Positions 46,696 to 56,110 of a stretch of DNA of 64,000 nt are shown here, in pieces. The stretch comes from Thamnaconus septentrionalis (lineage: Eukaryota > Chordata > Actinopteri > Tetraodontiformes > Monacanthidae), in assembly GCA_009823395.1 (NCBI GenBank), contig CM020507.1, forward strand, positions 12,948,001 through 13,012,000, written 5' to 3'. Under the pieces are notes generated by a model. It searched no databases, was not told the origin of the DNA, and worked only from the letters and a program-made list of their open reading frames with translations. Made by a program: the position numbers and the translations under genes. Numbering within the stretch: the stretch's first letter is position 1; each line of letters starts with the position of its first letter.

Positions 46696-46775
46696 CAGTA
46701 GTGATGGAAAATTTTGGACTGACTTGAGTAACTTTTGAAATAGAATTGGGGCTTGAGTCATATGAATCTCCTTGT
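46696..46775 (+). mobile_element. hAT-like end fragment
   Basis: It starts CAGTAGTGATGGAAAATTTT, which resembles the end of a common fish hAT-type element (CAGTAGTGATGGGAA...). Nearby are TGACTTGAGTAAC and GGCTTGAGTCATATGAATC, the sort of GAGTCA-rich sequence seen in that family. Only one end is present here; the opposite-orientation end occurs at 58995. Confidence 0.45.
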
Positions 46776-47039
46776 CATTAACCCATTAACTTGGTCTCTC
46801 ATTGACTATGCAAAGAGCTTCAAGCCTACTTTGGTTGTAATTTAGTGCTCTATAAATAAAAGAGGATTGCTCAAAATTGTTGTTTGCTATTTTGAAAATA
46901 AAGCAATGCTGGCGATATGATGATCTCAGGTTATGTAATCATAGTCAATCTTCAAAGTGGAAACAAAGGTCACTCAACGCCATCTCGGCCTCCTGCAGCC
47001 CCAAAATGGAGTTCCTCCAGGGGACGACAGCGCTCTTAG

Positions 47040-47275
47040 TGTAACACACCAGACCGAGGATGGCTGCACGGCATTCTCCCCGTATCTCACTTGGCCTCTC
47101 CCTCGCCCTCAATCTCTTTCTTCTGATGTAAGGTACAGCGTGGGCTATTATCTGTCAGGAGCTCATTTTCTGGTTCCCACACTCAGCCACGGTAGCCGAT
47201 CAGCATCTGATGGTGGAGGCAGAGTCGGGGCCCTAATCCTAATGATCTGTCTGGCGAGAGCGATGGAGTGACGAG
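47040..47275. promoter_or_regulatory. Candidate conserved non-coding block
   Basis: It includes GGGCTATTATCTGTCAGGAG, AGCCGATCAGCATCTGATGG and GCCCTAATCCTAATGATCTG, all non-repetitive. TAATCC (PITX/OTX-like) and TGTCAG cores are present. It sits directly before a CpG-rich stretch. Inference from composition. Confidence 0.32.
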
Positions 47276-47575
47276 CGGAATTAGGGGGAGAAAGATAAAC
47301 AAACGTCCGTGGTCCGCTGCGAGGGCGGAGGCTGGGAGGGGAGTGGCGGGGGAGGAGAGAAGGGGAGCCGCATCAGGCGACAGAAGAAGAAGAAGACGGA
47401 ATCGAGCGAGTAAGCCGCGCAATTGTCACGGTAAGCGGTGGAATCGGCCTGTCACCGTCACTCAGCCTGCCCTCGCCTGCCCCCTCAGAGCCGCGCGCCG
47501 CCGCTGCTCGTCGGCGCCCCCTTTCTATCTGATGCCTCCGCACTTCGCCGCCCTTTAAACACGCCGTCCTTCGAC
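47276..47575. promoter_or_regulatory. CpG-rich block, possible CpG island
   Basis: About 300 bases with a high density of CpG by eye, for example AGCCGCGCGCCGCCGC and CGTCGGCGCCCC. A good splice-donor-like CACGGTAAGC lies at about 47427-47436 on the plus strand. It could be an alternative promoter with a short first exon, or simply an unmethylated GC-rich patch. Frames are Arg-rich on the plus strand and give no protein match. Confidence 0.35.
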
Positions 47576-49556
47576 AAAACGCCATGGATTTAACCCTTCC
47601 CTTCAATCAGCATTAGCAAGTCTATATATTGTGTTGCAGAATGTTTTGCTAATTTATTATTTATTTTTTTGCTTTGATCACAATTCTGTAGCCATACATC
47701 CCATTGTGAATGCTCAGGGCCGACTGTGGGTTTAATCTTCGCCCGCACAGCTTCAGTCGACCGTTGCCACTTCTGGCTTTTCTTTTACAGTCTTTCTGTT
47801 GCTCGATTTACAATTTAATGTAGTGACTCTATTCTCTGCCAGCCTCGAATGCTGAATGGTTCTCGCCTTGTTTTAACATTTGTCTCGAGATGAGTTCAGT
47901 TATTCCTCTGGTCCTCCATCATATCATATCTTACACTGTGATGTGCAGTGCAGAATTTTTTGTTGCTTTATAGCTTTAAAAAACAGACTGTATAACTGTG
48001 TGCTAGCTTAGCTAACGGGCCAATTACTAGCCAAGAGGAAATGCCTCCTGGACAAGAGGTGAAACATGTTCAAGCACGCAAGATTGAACTTCAGGTGATA
48101 ACTCAGCAGTGAGAAAACAGCCACGGCATCAGTACCAATTTGAAATACCATCGGATTTCAAATAAGTGAAACATCCATACATTAAAATAGTAAGGAAATA
48201 AATCGTAAAAATAAAATTAAAAATATTTCACAGGAGACTGGCCGTATTTAATTCTTTGTGCTGGACAATCAGGTCTTCATATATTTTGCAGACCTACAAA
48301 TACACTGTGTGTTCTGTAGCTCTGCAACTCTCAGTGCCTTTAATTCTAAAACTGGCTGGTGGACATTCCTCATCAGAAACCCTTAAAAAAAAAAGATATT
48401 TTTATTGGTGTGAAAATTAAAAAAGGTGACTGCTCATCGTTTTATACATGAAACGACATCAGGCCTGTCAGTATAAGAGGGTTAAAATCATACTTGGCAC
48501 TTGTGCCCGGCAATGTGCCCGTTTATTAGATCTTTGATTGTAACAACAGCAAGAGGTGCTTGTGAAGCAGCATCATTTGGCAAGTGTCAAAAACGAAGAG
48601 GCTGTCTGTCTAAATGGGAGCCAACCACAGTTTCACCAGTCAGTTTTCTTCTGTCATCTCAGATTGTGTTGTGATCATCACCACCACAGTGAGAGACGGC
48701 TGTAAGTCAGCGAGCAGATGGTCCGGTACTTGTTCTCCGTTGCTCTCTTTGTGGTTGGGTCCTGCCTCAGTTAGTAGCCCTGGCTGGCTGAGGGCGAAAC
48801 TGGGCCATTTAATTTATCCTATGTTGTTTTCAATCTCATTTAAGTATATAAAAGCAAATTTACTCAACAGGGGGAGGGGGGTGTGTAAATGAAAAGGTTA
48901 CTGTCAATGGCAGATACATTTATTTGTACGATAAAAACTGTACGTAATGCAACATTGAAATAAATGCTATAATAAATACGATACCAAATATGTACAGGGG
49001 AGAGAGAAACCCCAATTGAGCATAATGAGGTTCTCACCTAAATATTAAACAAGCAGTAAGTAAATTGTATGTGTGTGGAATTAGCACTAGATGATGTTGG
49101 AAGCAAGTGTAGAGGCATTTAAAATAAGACATTGTTGGAGATTAGCTGTGTTCCAAAGTGCCGGCCCATAGCAACTAAAAAGGACCCCGAGCAGATTTTG
49201 AATAGATGCGTGGTACATTGAGCAGAGCTTTACATGGGGATCTAAGATATCAGTCTGGTGTGTACTCAACCAACAAAACAACAAAACCAAGCCTCGTCTC
49301 TGCAGGATCCCCCAAGGTTTGATCGTGGCCCCGTTCTTATTCTGGATGTACTTTACAGCCAAACATGTTAAATATTTGACCGCGCTTGCACAATGCGGCA
49401 CTCTTGCATACTATTGCACAAGTTAACGCCGTAATAAAACATTTTGTGCAAAAATCCTGTCAGAACACCCACCATTGTGTTTTGTGTAACTCTTGATTGC
49501 TGCCTTTGGTTAGCAACCTTTTGGTAATAGACAGTTTGAACGCTATTCTGTTCGTA
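47576..49556. other. Long non-coding stretch, no gene seen
   Basis: AT-rich unique sequence. The 104-codon minus-strand frame at 49087-49401 shows no known domain. Nothing else recognised. Confidence 0.6.
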
Positions 49557-49920
49557 AACCAGCCACTGTTTTAGGCACAATGCTCAGTTGCTTGTTTAAA
49601 AGACTGATAGCTAATCACCCAATCACATGGCAACAACTCAATGCATTTTGGCATGCAGACGCAGTAGAGATGACTTGAAGTGATCATCAGAACTGTGAAC
49701 ATAGGGACCGAAGTGTGTTTTCCATGGTTGCTGGTGCCAGACAGACTGTTGATCTGTCAGGATTTTCACAGTATCAGAAACATCTCTGGGCTTTACAGGG
49801 AATTGTCCCAAGAGTGGGAAAAAAACAAAAAAACAAAACAGCGAGTGTCAGTGGTGTGGAGGAGAATTGCCTTGTTGATTTCAGAGGTCACAGATCAGAG
49901 GTGAAAATTTGGCAGACGAG
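49557..49920 (+). mobile_element. Tc1-like relic with 5' end and HTH region
   Basis: It begins with a decayed terminal repeat (CCAGCCACTGTTTTAGG), then GCTCAGTTGCTTGTTTAAA, CCAATCACATGGCAACAACT and CAATGCATTTTGGCATG, the 5' leader of the same Tc1 lineage as at 6701. Translation from about 49718 gives VAGARQTVDLSGFSQYQK and ENCLVDFRGHRSE, the decayed helix-turn-helix and following segment of the transposase. Similarity stops near 49920, so the catalytic domain and 3' end are absent. Confidence 0.8.
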
Positions 49921-50026
49921 CGGCGCTGTGTTTGCTTGTACAGCTCGTCAGAAGCTGTGGTCATTTCTTTTAGTCTGTCCACGTTCAGTAAAAGAAAGAA
50001 CTGCTAAACCTGAGAATGTATCATAG

Positions 50027-50028
<2 letters not shown>
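49921..50028. other. Non-coding spacer
   Basis: Short unique sequence between the Tc1 relic and the CT repeat; nothing recognised. Confidence 0.5.

Positions 50029-50068
<40 letters not shown>
50029..50068. repeat. (CT)n microsatellite
   Basis: A perfect CT run of about 20 units. Confidence 0.97.
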
Positions 50069-50071
<3 letters not shown>

Positions 50072-50814
50072 CACTCACTCCTCTTTGGTTATCATTTGCC
50101 TGAAGATCCTCCAGGAGATTCCCTTGACATCCCCCCGATCAGATGGAAAATTTGCCTTTCCGGCATGTTCTCAGTCTGCGGGGTCTCCTCTGAGTTGGCT
50201 GTACCCAAAAAACCTTTTAAGAGTTTGGGAGACGAACTCAGGAGCTGATGTCTTACACCATCTCTAAAGGCTTCTTCCAAAAAGAAAAAAGAAAAAAGCA
50301 GTGATTTTTTTTTTTATTTATTTTTTTTTTGCTTTTCTTTTTTTTCATAGAATCATTTCAAACAATGGCAACATCATATTTTGTTAGTTATTAGTTGTGC
50401 TCCACCGCCCAGTGGCTAGCTGCTAGACACCATTGTGCTGGACCTCTTGGTGGTGCTGAAGGCAGCGTCCAGACAAAGCCTTTTAGCGGCAACCATCGGT
50501 TTTTTTTTTGTTTTTTTTTTTTTAGCTCGTCCTCCTGCCTCACGCCTCGTCATCAATAAAGCAAGCTGACTGGTGGTGGAATCCGCTAAAATTTTTAAGA
50601 TTTATCGAAAAGGCTTTCTGTTCGGTTGACAAGTGCGATTGAGTGGATTTGAGGGCTGAAATCTGAGCAATCCAGATGCAATTTTTGAGTCGGCGTATTT
50701 GGTGTCTAGAATAGTTGGGACTGATGTCTTTTTTTTTTTTCTAACTAAAAAATTCAACAGCTTCAGTTTCAGTCTTATGCTTCTTGTGCATTCTCCGGAG
50801 GTGGAGTCTTTCAA
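50069..50814. other. Non-coding, T-rich
   Basis: Several T-runs (50307-50330, 50500-50522, 50730-50740). No coding signal or repeat family recognised apart from these runs. Confidence 0.6.
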
Positions 50815-50995
50815 CGTAGACTTTGCATGTTCTCCCTGTGTCTGTTTGGATTCTCTTCCAGTACCTTAACTTCATCAACACAGTCAAAAGTCCAAATAGT
50901 GCAAATTATGCCAACTGGCAATGGGTAAACAGCTGTCTGCAGGCCTAAATATGAGTTTGGATGGCTGTTTATCCCTCTGAGTGCGGGAGAAGTGT
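50815..50995 (-). repeat. Interspersed repeat, family R1 copy 3
   Basis: GTAGACTTTGCATGTTCTCC, CTGTGTCTGTTTGGATTCTC, AGTCCAAATAGTGCAAATTA and GCCTAAATATGAGTTTGGAT correspond, in reverse orientation, to the 3' part of the repeat family at 7853 (its consensus reads GGAGAACATGCAAACTCCAC on the other strand). Internally diverged. Confidence 0.68.
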
Positions 50996-51149
50996 AAAGG
51001 ATGAATGGGTACGATGCAGTTTCATACATTTACAGATCCAACAGCTTCCTTTCTTTGTGTGCCGCTGAAGCAGCTGCAGCAATGCTGACCTGCTGTGTTT
51101 TTAGAAGAGAACTGGTTTAAAATTGGATATTTCTGACAGTACCCGGTGA

Positions 51150-51570
51150 AGCTATCCCCTCTGTGACTAATCCCGTTTTTATAGGATGGGAAGGTGCCTC
51201 GCTTCCTGATTGCTTGCCTTGTCTGTGTTTTATTGACCGACTGATTTGCAGACTCTGGGCGTGTGTGGAAGAGGCAGCCTTTTGTTTACGGCACCCTGGT
51301 TTGCCTGACTAACACAGCGCCCGCCTCGCCAGTAAGATTTTATTTAATGCATGCTGGATAGTTTGTCCGAGGGGCAAATTTACAACACTGCCCTGCAGTT
51401 TAACAAGTACCTATTGTTGACGGCCAACGGAATTATTTGTTGCTGGGTTTTTGGCCGTGTCAGCCAGATCTGGCACGTTTAGAGAGCCGCCACGCTGTTG
51501 GGCTGATTCGGTGATTGCACTTTGTTTTAACAGGTTTGAAAGATAAACAGATCTGTGTTACCTGCAGCTG
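51150..51570. promoter_or_regulatory. Strong candidate conserved non-coding element
   Basis: A long, even, non-repetitive stretch with GTGACTAATCCCGTTTTTAT, GTTTTATTGACCGACTGATT, TTTTATTTAATGCATGCTGG and GGCCAACGGAATTATTTG, ending GTTTGAAAGATAAACAGATC. TAATCC, GATAA and ATTA cores recur and CpG is retained. No frame spans the block. Confidence 0.4.
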
Positions 51571-52009
51571 TGCTTGTCTGCGTGCGCTCGCTATAACCAT
51601 CTGAGAGAGCCACAAATTTCCAAATGCAGGACAGGAAATTTAAAAAAAAAAAAAAAAAGGGGGGTGGAGGACAGGGAGCCGCTTGGATGAAGAAAGGAGA
51701 ATGTCAGACATGCACACAAAATGTCAAGAGGAGAAGGTGTCATGATCTGAAGAAGCAGCGCCTCTAAACCCCTCCAAGCATCACGGCTGCCGTGAAAGGA
51801 ATGAGGCCTCCTTATTTTTGACTTTTTAATAAAGAACTTCTTTGATGTTTGAGGATCAAACACTGCTTCCAGCTTTCTAAACAAACAAACACGCAAGAAA
51901 TGGAAAGGAAAAATATTGGCGTAATTATCGTATTTATTTATTAGTTAATGTTTGTGGCGCAATTATATATTAAGGACCCACTATCTGTACAGTAGGTGTG
52001 TGAAAGACT
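51571..52009. other. Non-coding, no gene seen
   Basis: An A-run of about 17 ends in a G-run (51640-51665). Otherwise unique. The 101-codon minus-strand frame at 51591-51896 has no known domain. Confidence 0.55.
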
Positions 52010-52130
52010 TTTCACAAGGAACTATGACGATTATTGATCACAAGAGGTAAAACTATAATCGATTCTTCAGGTTCATTGACTCCTCCCTGCTACTGCAAGC
52101 TAGCTAACTGCTGTCAGTATTGTTATAAGT
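52010..52130. repeat. Interspersed fragment sharing 23 bases with 56087
   Basis: Bases 52089-52111 are identical to 56087-56109 (core ACTGCAAGCTAGCTAAC), and similarity extends left for about 20 bases (GTTCAT..CTC). This is a direct repeat 4.0 kb apart, so both are pieces of one interspersed family. The GAGTCA- and GATTC-rich surroundings suggest the hAT-like family of 46696, but that link is weak. Confidence 0.55.
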
Positions 52131-53345
52131 TACAAGTCATGCACCAGTAGGTGGATCTTTTGTGCCCCTATTGATGTTGGCACGTTGGGCAAGCAACTTG
52201 GATTGCTCAAAAACACAATTCTCTTTTTGGAGTGATTCATTTTAACTCGAGTCAGTTAAGAGAATCAAGATAGCTCTAGTACTAGATAGACTAGATTCAA
52301 TTTTGTAGCTAAATGCAATTCTATTGCTGGTAATCCGTTCATAGTTACGTACCAATAAATCAATATTCTTGCTACAAATTTGTGATGAGATAAAACACAA
52401 CAAAGCTGACAGAGCAAACACTTTTACCACAGCCCAAATGAAAATGGATCCAATCAAATCTTTCATGTGAGTCATTGATTCAACATATTGATTCCCATTC
52501 TCAGATTTTAGGGAATGTGTCCTGTTTGGAGCAGGATACCCTTCTTGCAAGATGGCTGCAATTCCAGATGGCAGTAATGGCTCATTTTCCCACTCAACTT
52601 CTGGCAGGCTGCATTCAATTTCAGCTCTTTATCGCCGTGAGATAGCCAGTAATAGGTTTTTACACCTCCCACAAACTTTATGTATTAGATTGACGGTGAC
52701 CTAAAGCATTCCAAAAGCCGAGTGCAGTGGGACAATTTTATAGGCGTTCCATCTCCTGTCTTTTTTTAAGTGTTTGTCAGCGGGGCAGAGTAAGCAGTGG
52801 TGAGGTATCGTTGGGTACCTCGGCCCAAGGTGCATCCGTCTTGACAAGGAGCTTGAAATGGACAGTTGATGCCATTGTCCGAGACAGACAGCACTCTATC
52901 AGTGATGGATTTTCTGCTGAGAGAGTTTGTACCACAGCGAGGAAGCTTTTTTCCCTATGGCTCGTGTTTTTTCATTCATCCGCGCGTCACCCGTTGGTGT
53001 CAAATGAAAATACATGTGTCTCGAACGCCAAGTGGCCATCCAGAGTGGTGGGCTTGCAGCACATGACAAAACCTGCCCCTCCCTCAGCGGTGTCAGGTGT
53101 TTAAACATACAAACAATAATCTAATTCCAGAAACTAAGTCACTGGACTCTCAGCGACAAGGCTGACAGTCCAGCTTCCTGTTACTCTGCACCTTCAAAAA
53201 TATTCACCCCCTCCTCGCCTCAGTGCAGCTTCAGTCATTTTCACGTTGTCCAATTTCTTGTATCCTTGTTTTTTTTTTTTAGTGCCGCAAGAACCTCTCC
53301 ACAATCACTACATTTAGACTTTCATTGGTGCATGCTAACTGGACA
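52131..53345. other. Non-coding, no gene seen
   Basis: Unique sequence. GATTCATTTTAACTCGAGTC near 52222-52244 fits decayed hAT-like DNA. Bases 52560-52720 (CAGCTCTTTATCGCCGTGAG) could be regulatory. Frames at 52242-52550 and 52727-53104 show no known domain. Confidence 0.5.
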
Positions 53346-53647
53346 TACACTCACGGGCCAAATTATTTGGTACACCTGGCCACGACCAGGCATAGCATAA
53401 GAGGTCATTCCCTATGAGCTCTGGAGATGTTTGTGATGTGGTGGAAACCTGGTGGATCAGCAGCAGTTTGTGAACCATTTTCACCCAGTGCTTCCCCATT
53501 CTGAAGCCCAGTTTGAACTACATCAAGTCATCTTCACCACGTCTAAATACTTGAATGCACCGAGTCGGTTCCACAGGATCGGCTAATTAGCTATTTGAGT
53601 TAGCAAGCAATTTAACACTGCAGCGAATAAACGCGTAGTGTTAGTGA
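53346..53647 (-). mobile_element. Tc1-like relic, internally deleted, minus strand
   Basis: The left end TACACTCACGGGCCAAATTA matches the terminal repeat. Reading on the minus strand, the 5' leader (CTTCCCCATTCTGAAGCCCA and GGCTAATTAGCTATTTGAG on the plus strand) and part of the helix-turn-helix region (CTGGTGGATCAGCAGCAGTT) belong to the same Tc1 lineage as 6701 and 49557. The right terminal repeat is decayed (GAATAAACGCGTAGTGTTAG). The whole catalytic part is missing, leaving a roughly 300-base element. Confidence 0.78.
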
Positions 53648-53649
53648 GG

Positions 53650-53990
53650 GTTTTGACAGAGTAGCTTTGCGACCATTTTCATTTGTAATTAGCGCTGATA
53701 AACTGTCAGGTGGCTGCCCAGCAGCATGATATTTATTATTCTTTCAAACTGCTGTGGCGCGAGAGTTGTTGATTTTAGCCCACTGGCGAGCAGCAGTAAA
53801 CACTGGGAAATGCGCAGTGCATTTCAATGCAGCCATCCTGCAGCTGTCTGGACAACGTTTCAGATAAACAGGAGTACAGAGGTGTGGGGTGAGTGAAGCC
53901 GTCTCTGGGCCTGAGCGTGCGAGCCTGTATTATCAGCCCAATATCAGGCCCTCGTTGTCTCCATATTAATTAACCTTTATGGACTGTCTG
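53650..53990. promoter_or_regulatory. Strong candidate conserved non-coding element
   Basis: Directly beside the Tc1 relic lies highly ordered non-repetitive sequence: TTTGTAATTAGCGCTGATAA, ACTGTCAGGTGGCTGCCCAG, CATGATATTTATTATTC, TTTCAAACTGCTGTGGCGCG and, further right, CCATATTAATTAACCTTTAT. It joins a Q50 homeodomain site (TAATTAG), TGTCAGGTGG and HOX-like TTTATTA. No frame spans it. Among all blocks in the window this one looks most like a deeply conserved enhancer, but that is a judgement by eye. Confidence 0.45.
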
Positions 53991-54034
53991 CCAAGCTCTT
54001 CTCTTCAGTCTCTATCTTCTAAAGCAAGCACGGG

Positions 54035-54066
54035 CACACACACACACACACTCACACACACACACA
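54035..54066. repeat. (CA)n microsatellite
   Basis: A CA run with one CACT interruption. Confidence 0.96.
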
Positions 54067-54185
54067 TGCGCGAGTGCTGCTGGTTGCTCACTCCTAACTG
54101 TGACATTTAGCTCTGGGTTTGAGAGGGATACTCAAGTGACTCCAGCTCTGAATGCAAATGCGTCGGTGTGTGCGCGCGCTATGTA

Positions 54186-54590
54186 CGTACAAAAATTCAT
54201 ATATTTAGACCAACACAAACTGACGTACAATTGTGAAGTGGAAAGAAAATTATACATGATTTTATTTTTTTTTTACAAATAAAAAACTGAAAAGTGTGGT
54301 GTGCAAAAGTATTGGCTTGCCCCCCTGAGTCAAAACTTTGTGGAACCACCTTTTGCTGCAATTACAGCTGCAAGTCTTTCAGGGTTCGTCTCTACCAGCT
54401 TCATGCATCTAGAGACTGAAATTTTTGCCCATTCTTCTTTGCAAAATAGCTCAAGCTCAGTCAGATTAGATAGAGAGCGTTTGTGAACAGCAGTTTTCAG
54501 ATCTTGCCACAGGTCTGGACTTGTAACGTGACAAAATGTGGAAAAGTTCAAGGGGTATGAATACTTTTGCAAGCCACTGTATGTGTGCTT
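54186..54590 (-). mobile_element. Tc1-like relic keeping the transposase C-terminus
   Basis: A second Tc1 family. On the minus strand the frame from about 54520 to 54340 reads SPDLWQDLKTAVHKR, then LTELELFCKEEWAKI, then RLAAVIAAKGGSTKF and a stop. This is the C-terminal tail of a Tc1-type transposase. The NPIEN-type segment normally between SPDL and W, which carries the catalytic glutamate, is deleted, and everything upstream is replaced by the terminal repeat region (AAATGTGGAAAAGTTCAAGG ... ACTTTTGCAAGCCACTGT). The left terminus is decayed. Inactive. Confidence 0.88.
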
Positions 54591-55699
54591 AGGCATCAAA
54601 GTGTTTGAGTGAGCTAAAGCAATTAATTTCTCCATGCAGGCTTTTCATGCGATAACAAACATTGACATATGAGGGAAGGATTACACCCACAGGTTAAACC
54701 ATGCATGAGCGCGCCTGCACACACACACACGTGCACACATACATACACACACACTTGCATGGAAAAAGTCGTCCGCATATGAAGAGTGTGTGAGGTTACA
54801 TAGGAGGAGATTGATTCAAACTTTATGAAGCGTGGGAGCGCTGCGAGGGATGGCGCGAGTGCGTGATGGACAAGTGCTAATGAAATGCAGGGGAGGCAGA
54901 GATGAATGAAAAGACAACATAAACTTCAGAATAAAGGTGCGTGAATTTGTATACATCTTCGGCAGAGCTGCCACGAAACCGAGTGAAGGCATTAGAAACT
55001 GTCAGAAACTGCGGATCTTCTTCATCTTTTCAACGCTTCCTCGATCTTGAAAACCGTCTGCATGTTGCCGGTGGATTCATGCTTGGTGAGAAAAGAAAGA
55101 AGCAGACCATGTTTGTGTGTTTGTTGGTTGTTTTTTTAAGGACATAATTTATTTTTATCACAGTGAATGTGCTTCCTGTTGAGCCCTGTAGTCTACTACA
55201 GAAACCCTGCACTCATGGTACGAACACAAGTTGGTAATCCTCATTTGTTCTTTGTAGTCCCCATACTTTTTGTGCGTTCTCTTTATGGATGAGTGCGTCG
55301 CTATCATCTCAGGCATTCTGCCACTTTAAACAGCAGGGTGCCGGCTGCATAAACTGGAGGTTGCCAGGAACTCTGGCTGACTGATTTCTTTATAGGGAAG
55401 GCCAAACAGCATGGGAGTGATATGAAAACCCCTCTCATGTTAACTGCAAAAAAAGAAAAGAAAAAAGAGAGCAGTAGTTGTGACATCCAGCTTTATGGGA
55501 GGCTCTCCACTCCACTAGTACCACTAGGATACAGATCTAATGCCAAGTAGTTTTGCATAATTTGCACATTAAGGCATTTCAGCCTTCAGGTAGTAAAACC
55601 AATTATTTTTAGTCATAATATGATGACACAGTACAAGTTAATCTTACCTCCTACATGCATTGCTGGGTCCTGGATAAAGTGTTTCCAACACAGCAGCGA
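54591..55699. other. Non-coding, no gene seen
   Basis: Short CA-type repeats at 54720-54755. Otherwise unique sequence without coding or repeat signal. Confidence 0.6.
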
Positions 55700-55900
55700 A
55701 CACGCCGTGGTTGATCTTACTTCCCGCAGATCCAGCGATGCCTCACGCTGCCTTTGAGTCTTCTCGATCTTGATCCCACGCCAGTTCTTGTTCTTATGGT
55801 GCGGCGCCACATATTGTCCCGCTGATGGCCCAGATGGGTTGTGCTGCTGCCGCGGTGGTAGCACTTGATTGGTGGGATTGTTTTGAGGCAGATGGTTTGC
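55700..55900 (-). other. Coding-like minus-strand segment, identity unknown
   Basis: On the minus strand a frame includes GPSAGQYVAPHHKNKNWRGI and IEKTQRQREASLDLRE. It is followed at once by GTAAGATC, a good splice-donor sequence (about 55723 on the plus strand). Hydrophilic, compositionally normal protein with G/C-biased third positions makes it look less random than other frames here. An acceptor-like CCCTGCAG lies upstream near 55914. I recognise no family, and a repeat fragment sits close by (56087), so it could be an exon, a pseudogene piece, transposon coding DNA or chance. Confidence 0.2.
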
Positions 55901-56059
55901 GCCACACGACTGCAGGGATCCAAGCTCTCCAGGCAGAACTACAGGCCGCAGCGAAATCAGTGTTGTGGCTAATCTGTGCTCGTGATGGGCGAGTCCCGAA
56001 CAAACCCTTCTGAACTTGAGAGTCCTTTTGCCAAATCCTGATTCATAACTCTTTGTCTC

Positions 56060-56110
56060 CATTGATTTGTTCATGGGCTCGGCCCCGCTACTGCAAGCTA
56101 GCTAACTGCA
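56060..56110. repeat. Interspersed fragment sharing 23 bases with 52089
   Basis: Carries the second identical copy (56087-56109) of the word with core ACTGCAAGCTAGCTAAC. To its right, GACTGACTCAGTGACTCAAG near 56307 is of the GAGTCA-rich type also seen at 52240 and 58980. Confidence 0.55.

Noticed and set aside
50083..50105. TCTTTGGTTATC, which matches the start of mature miR-9
   Set aside because: The match ends after 12 bases, the rest of the mature sequence is absent, and no hairpin is evident.
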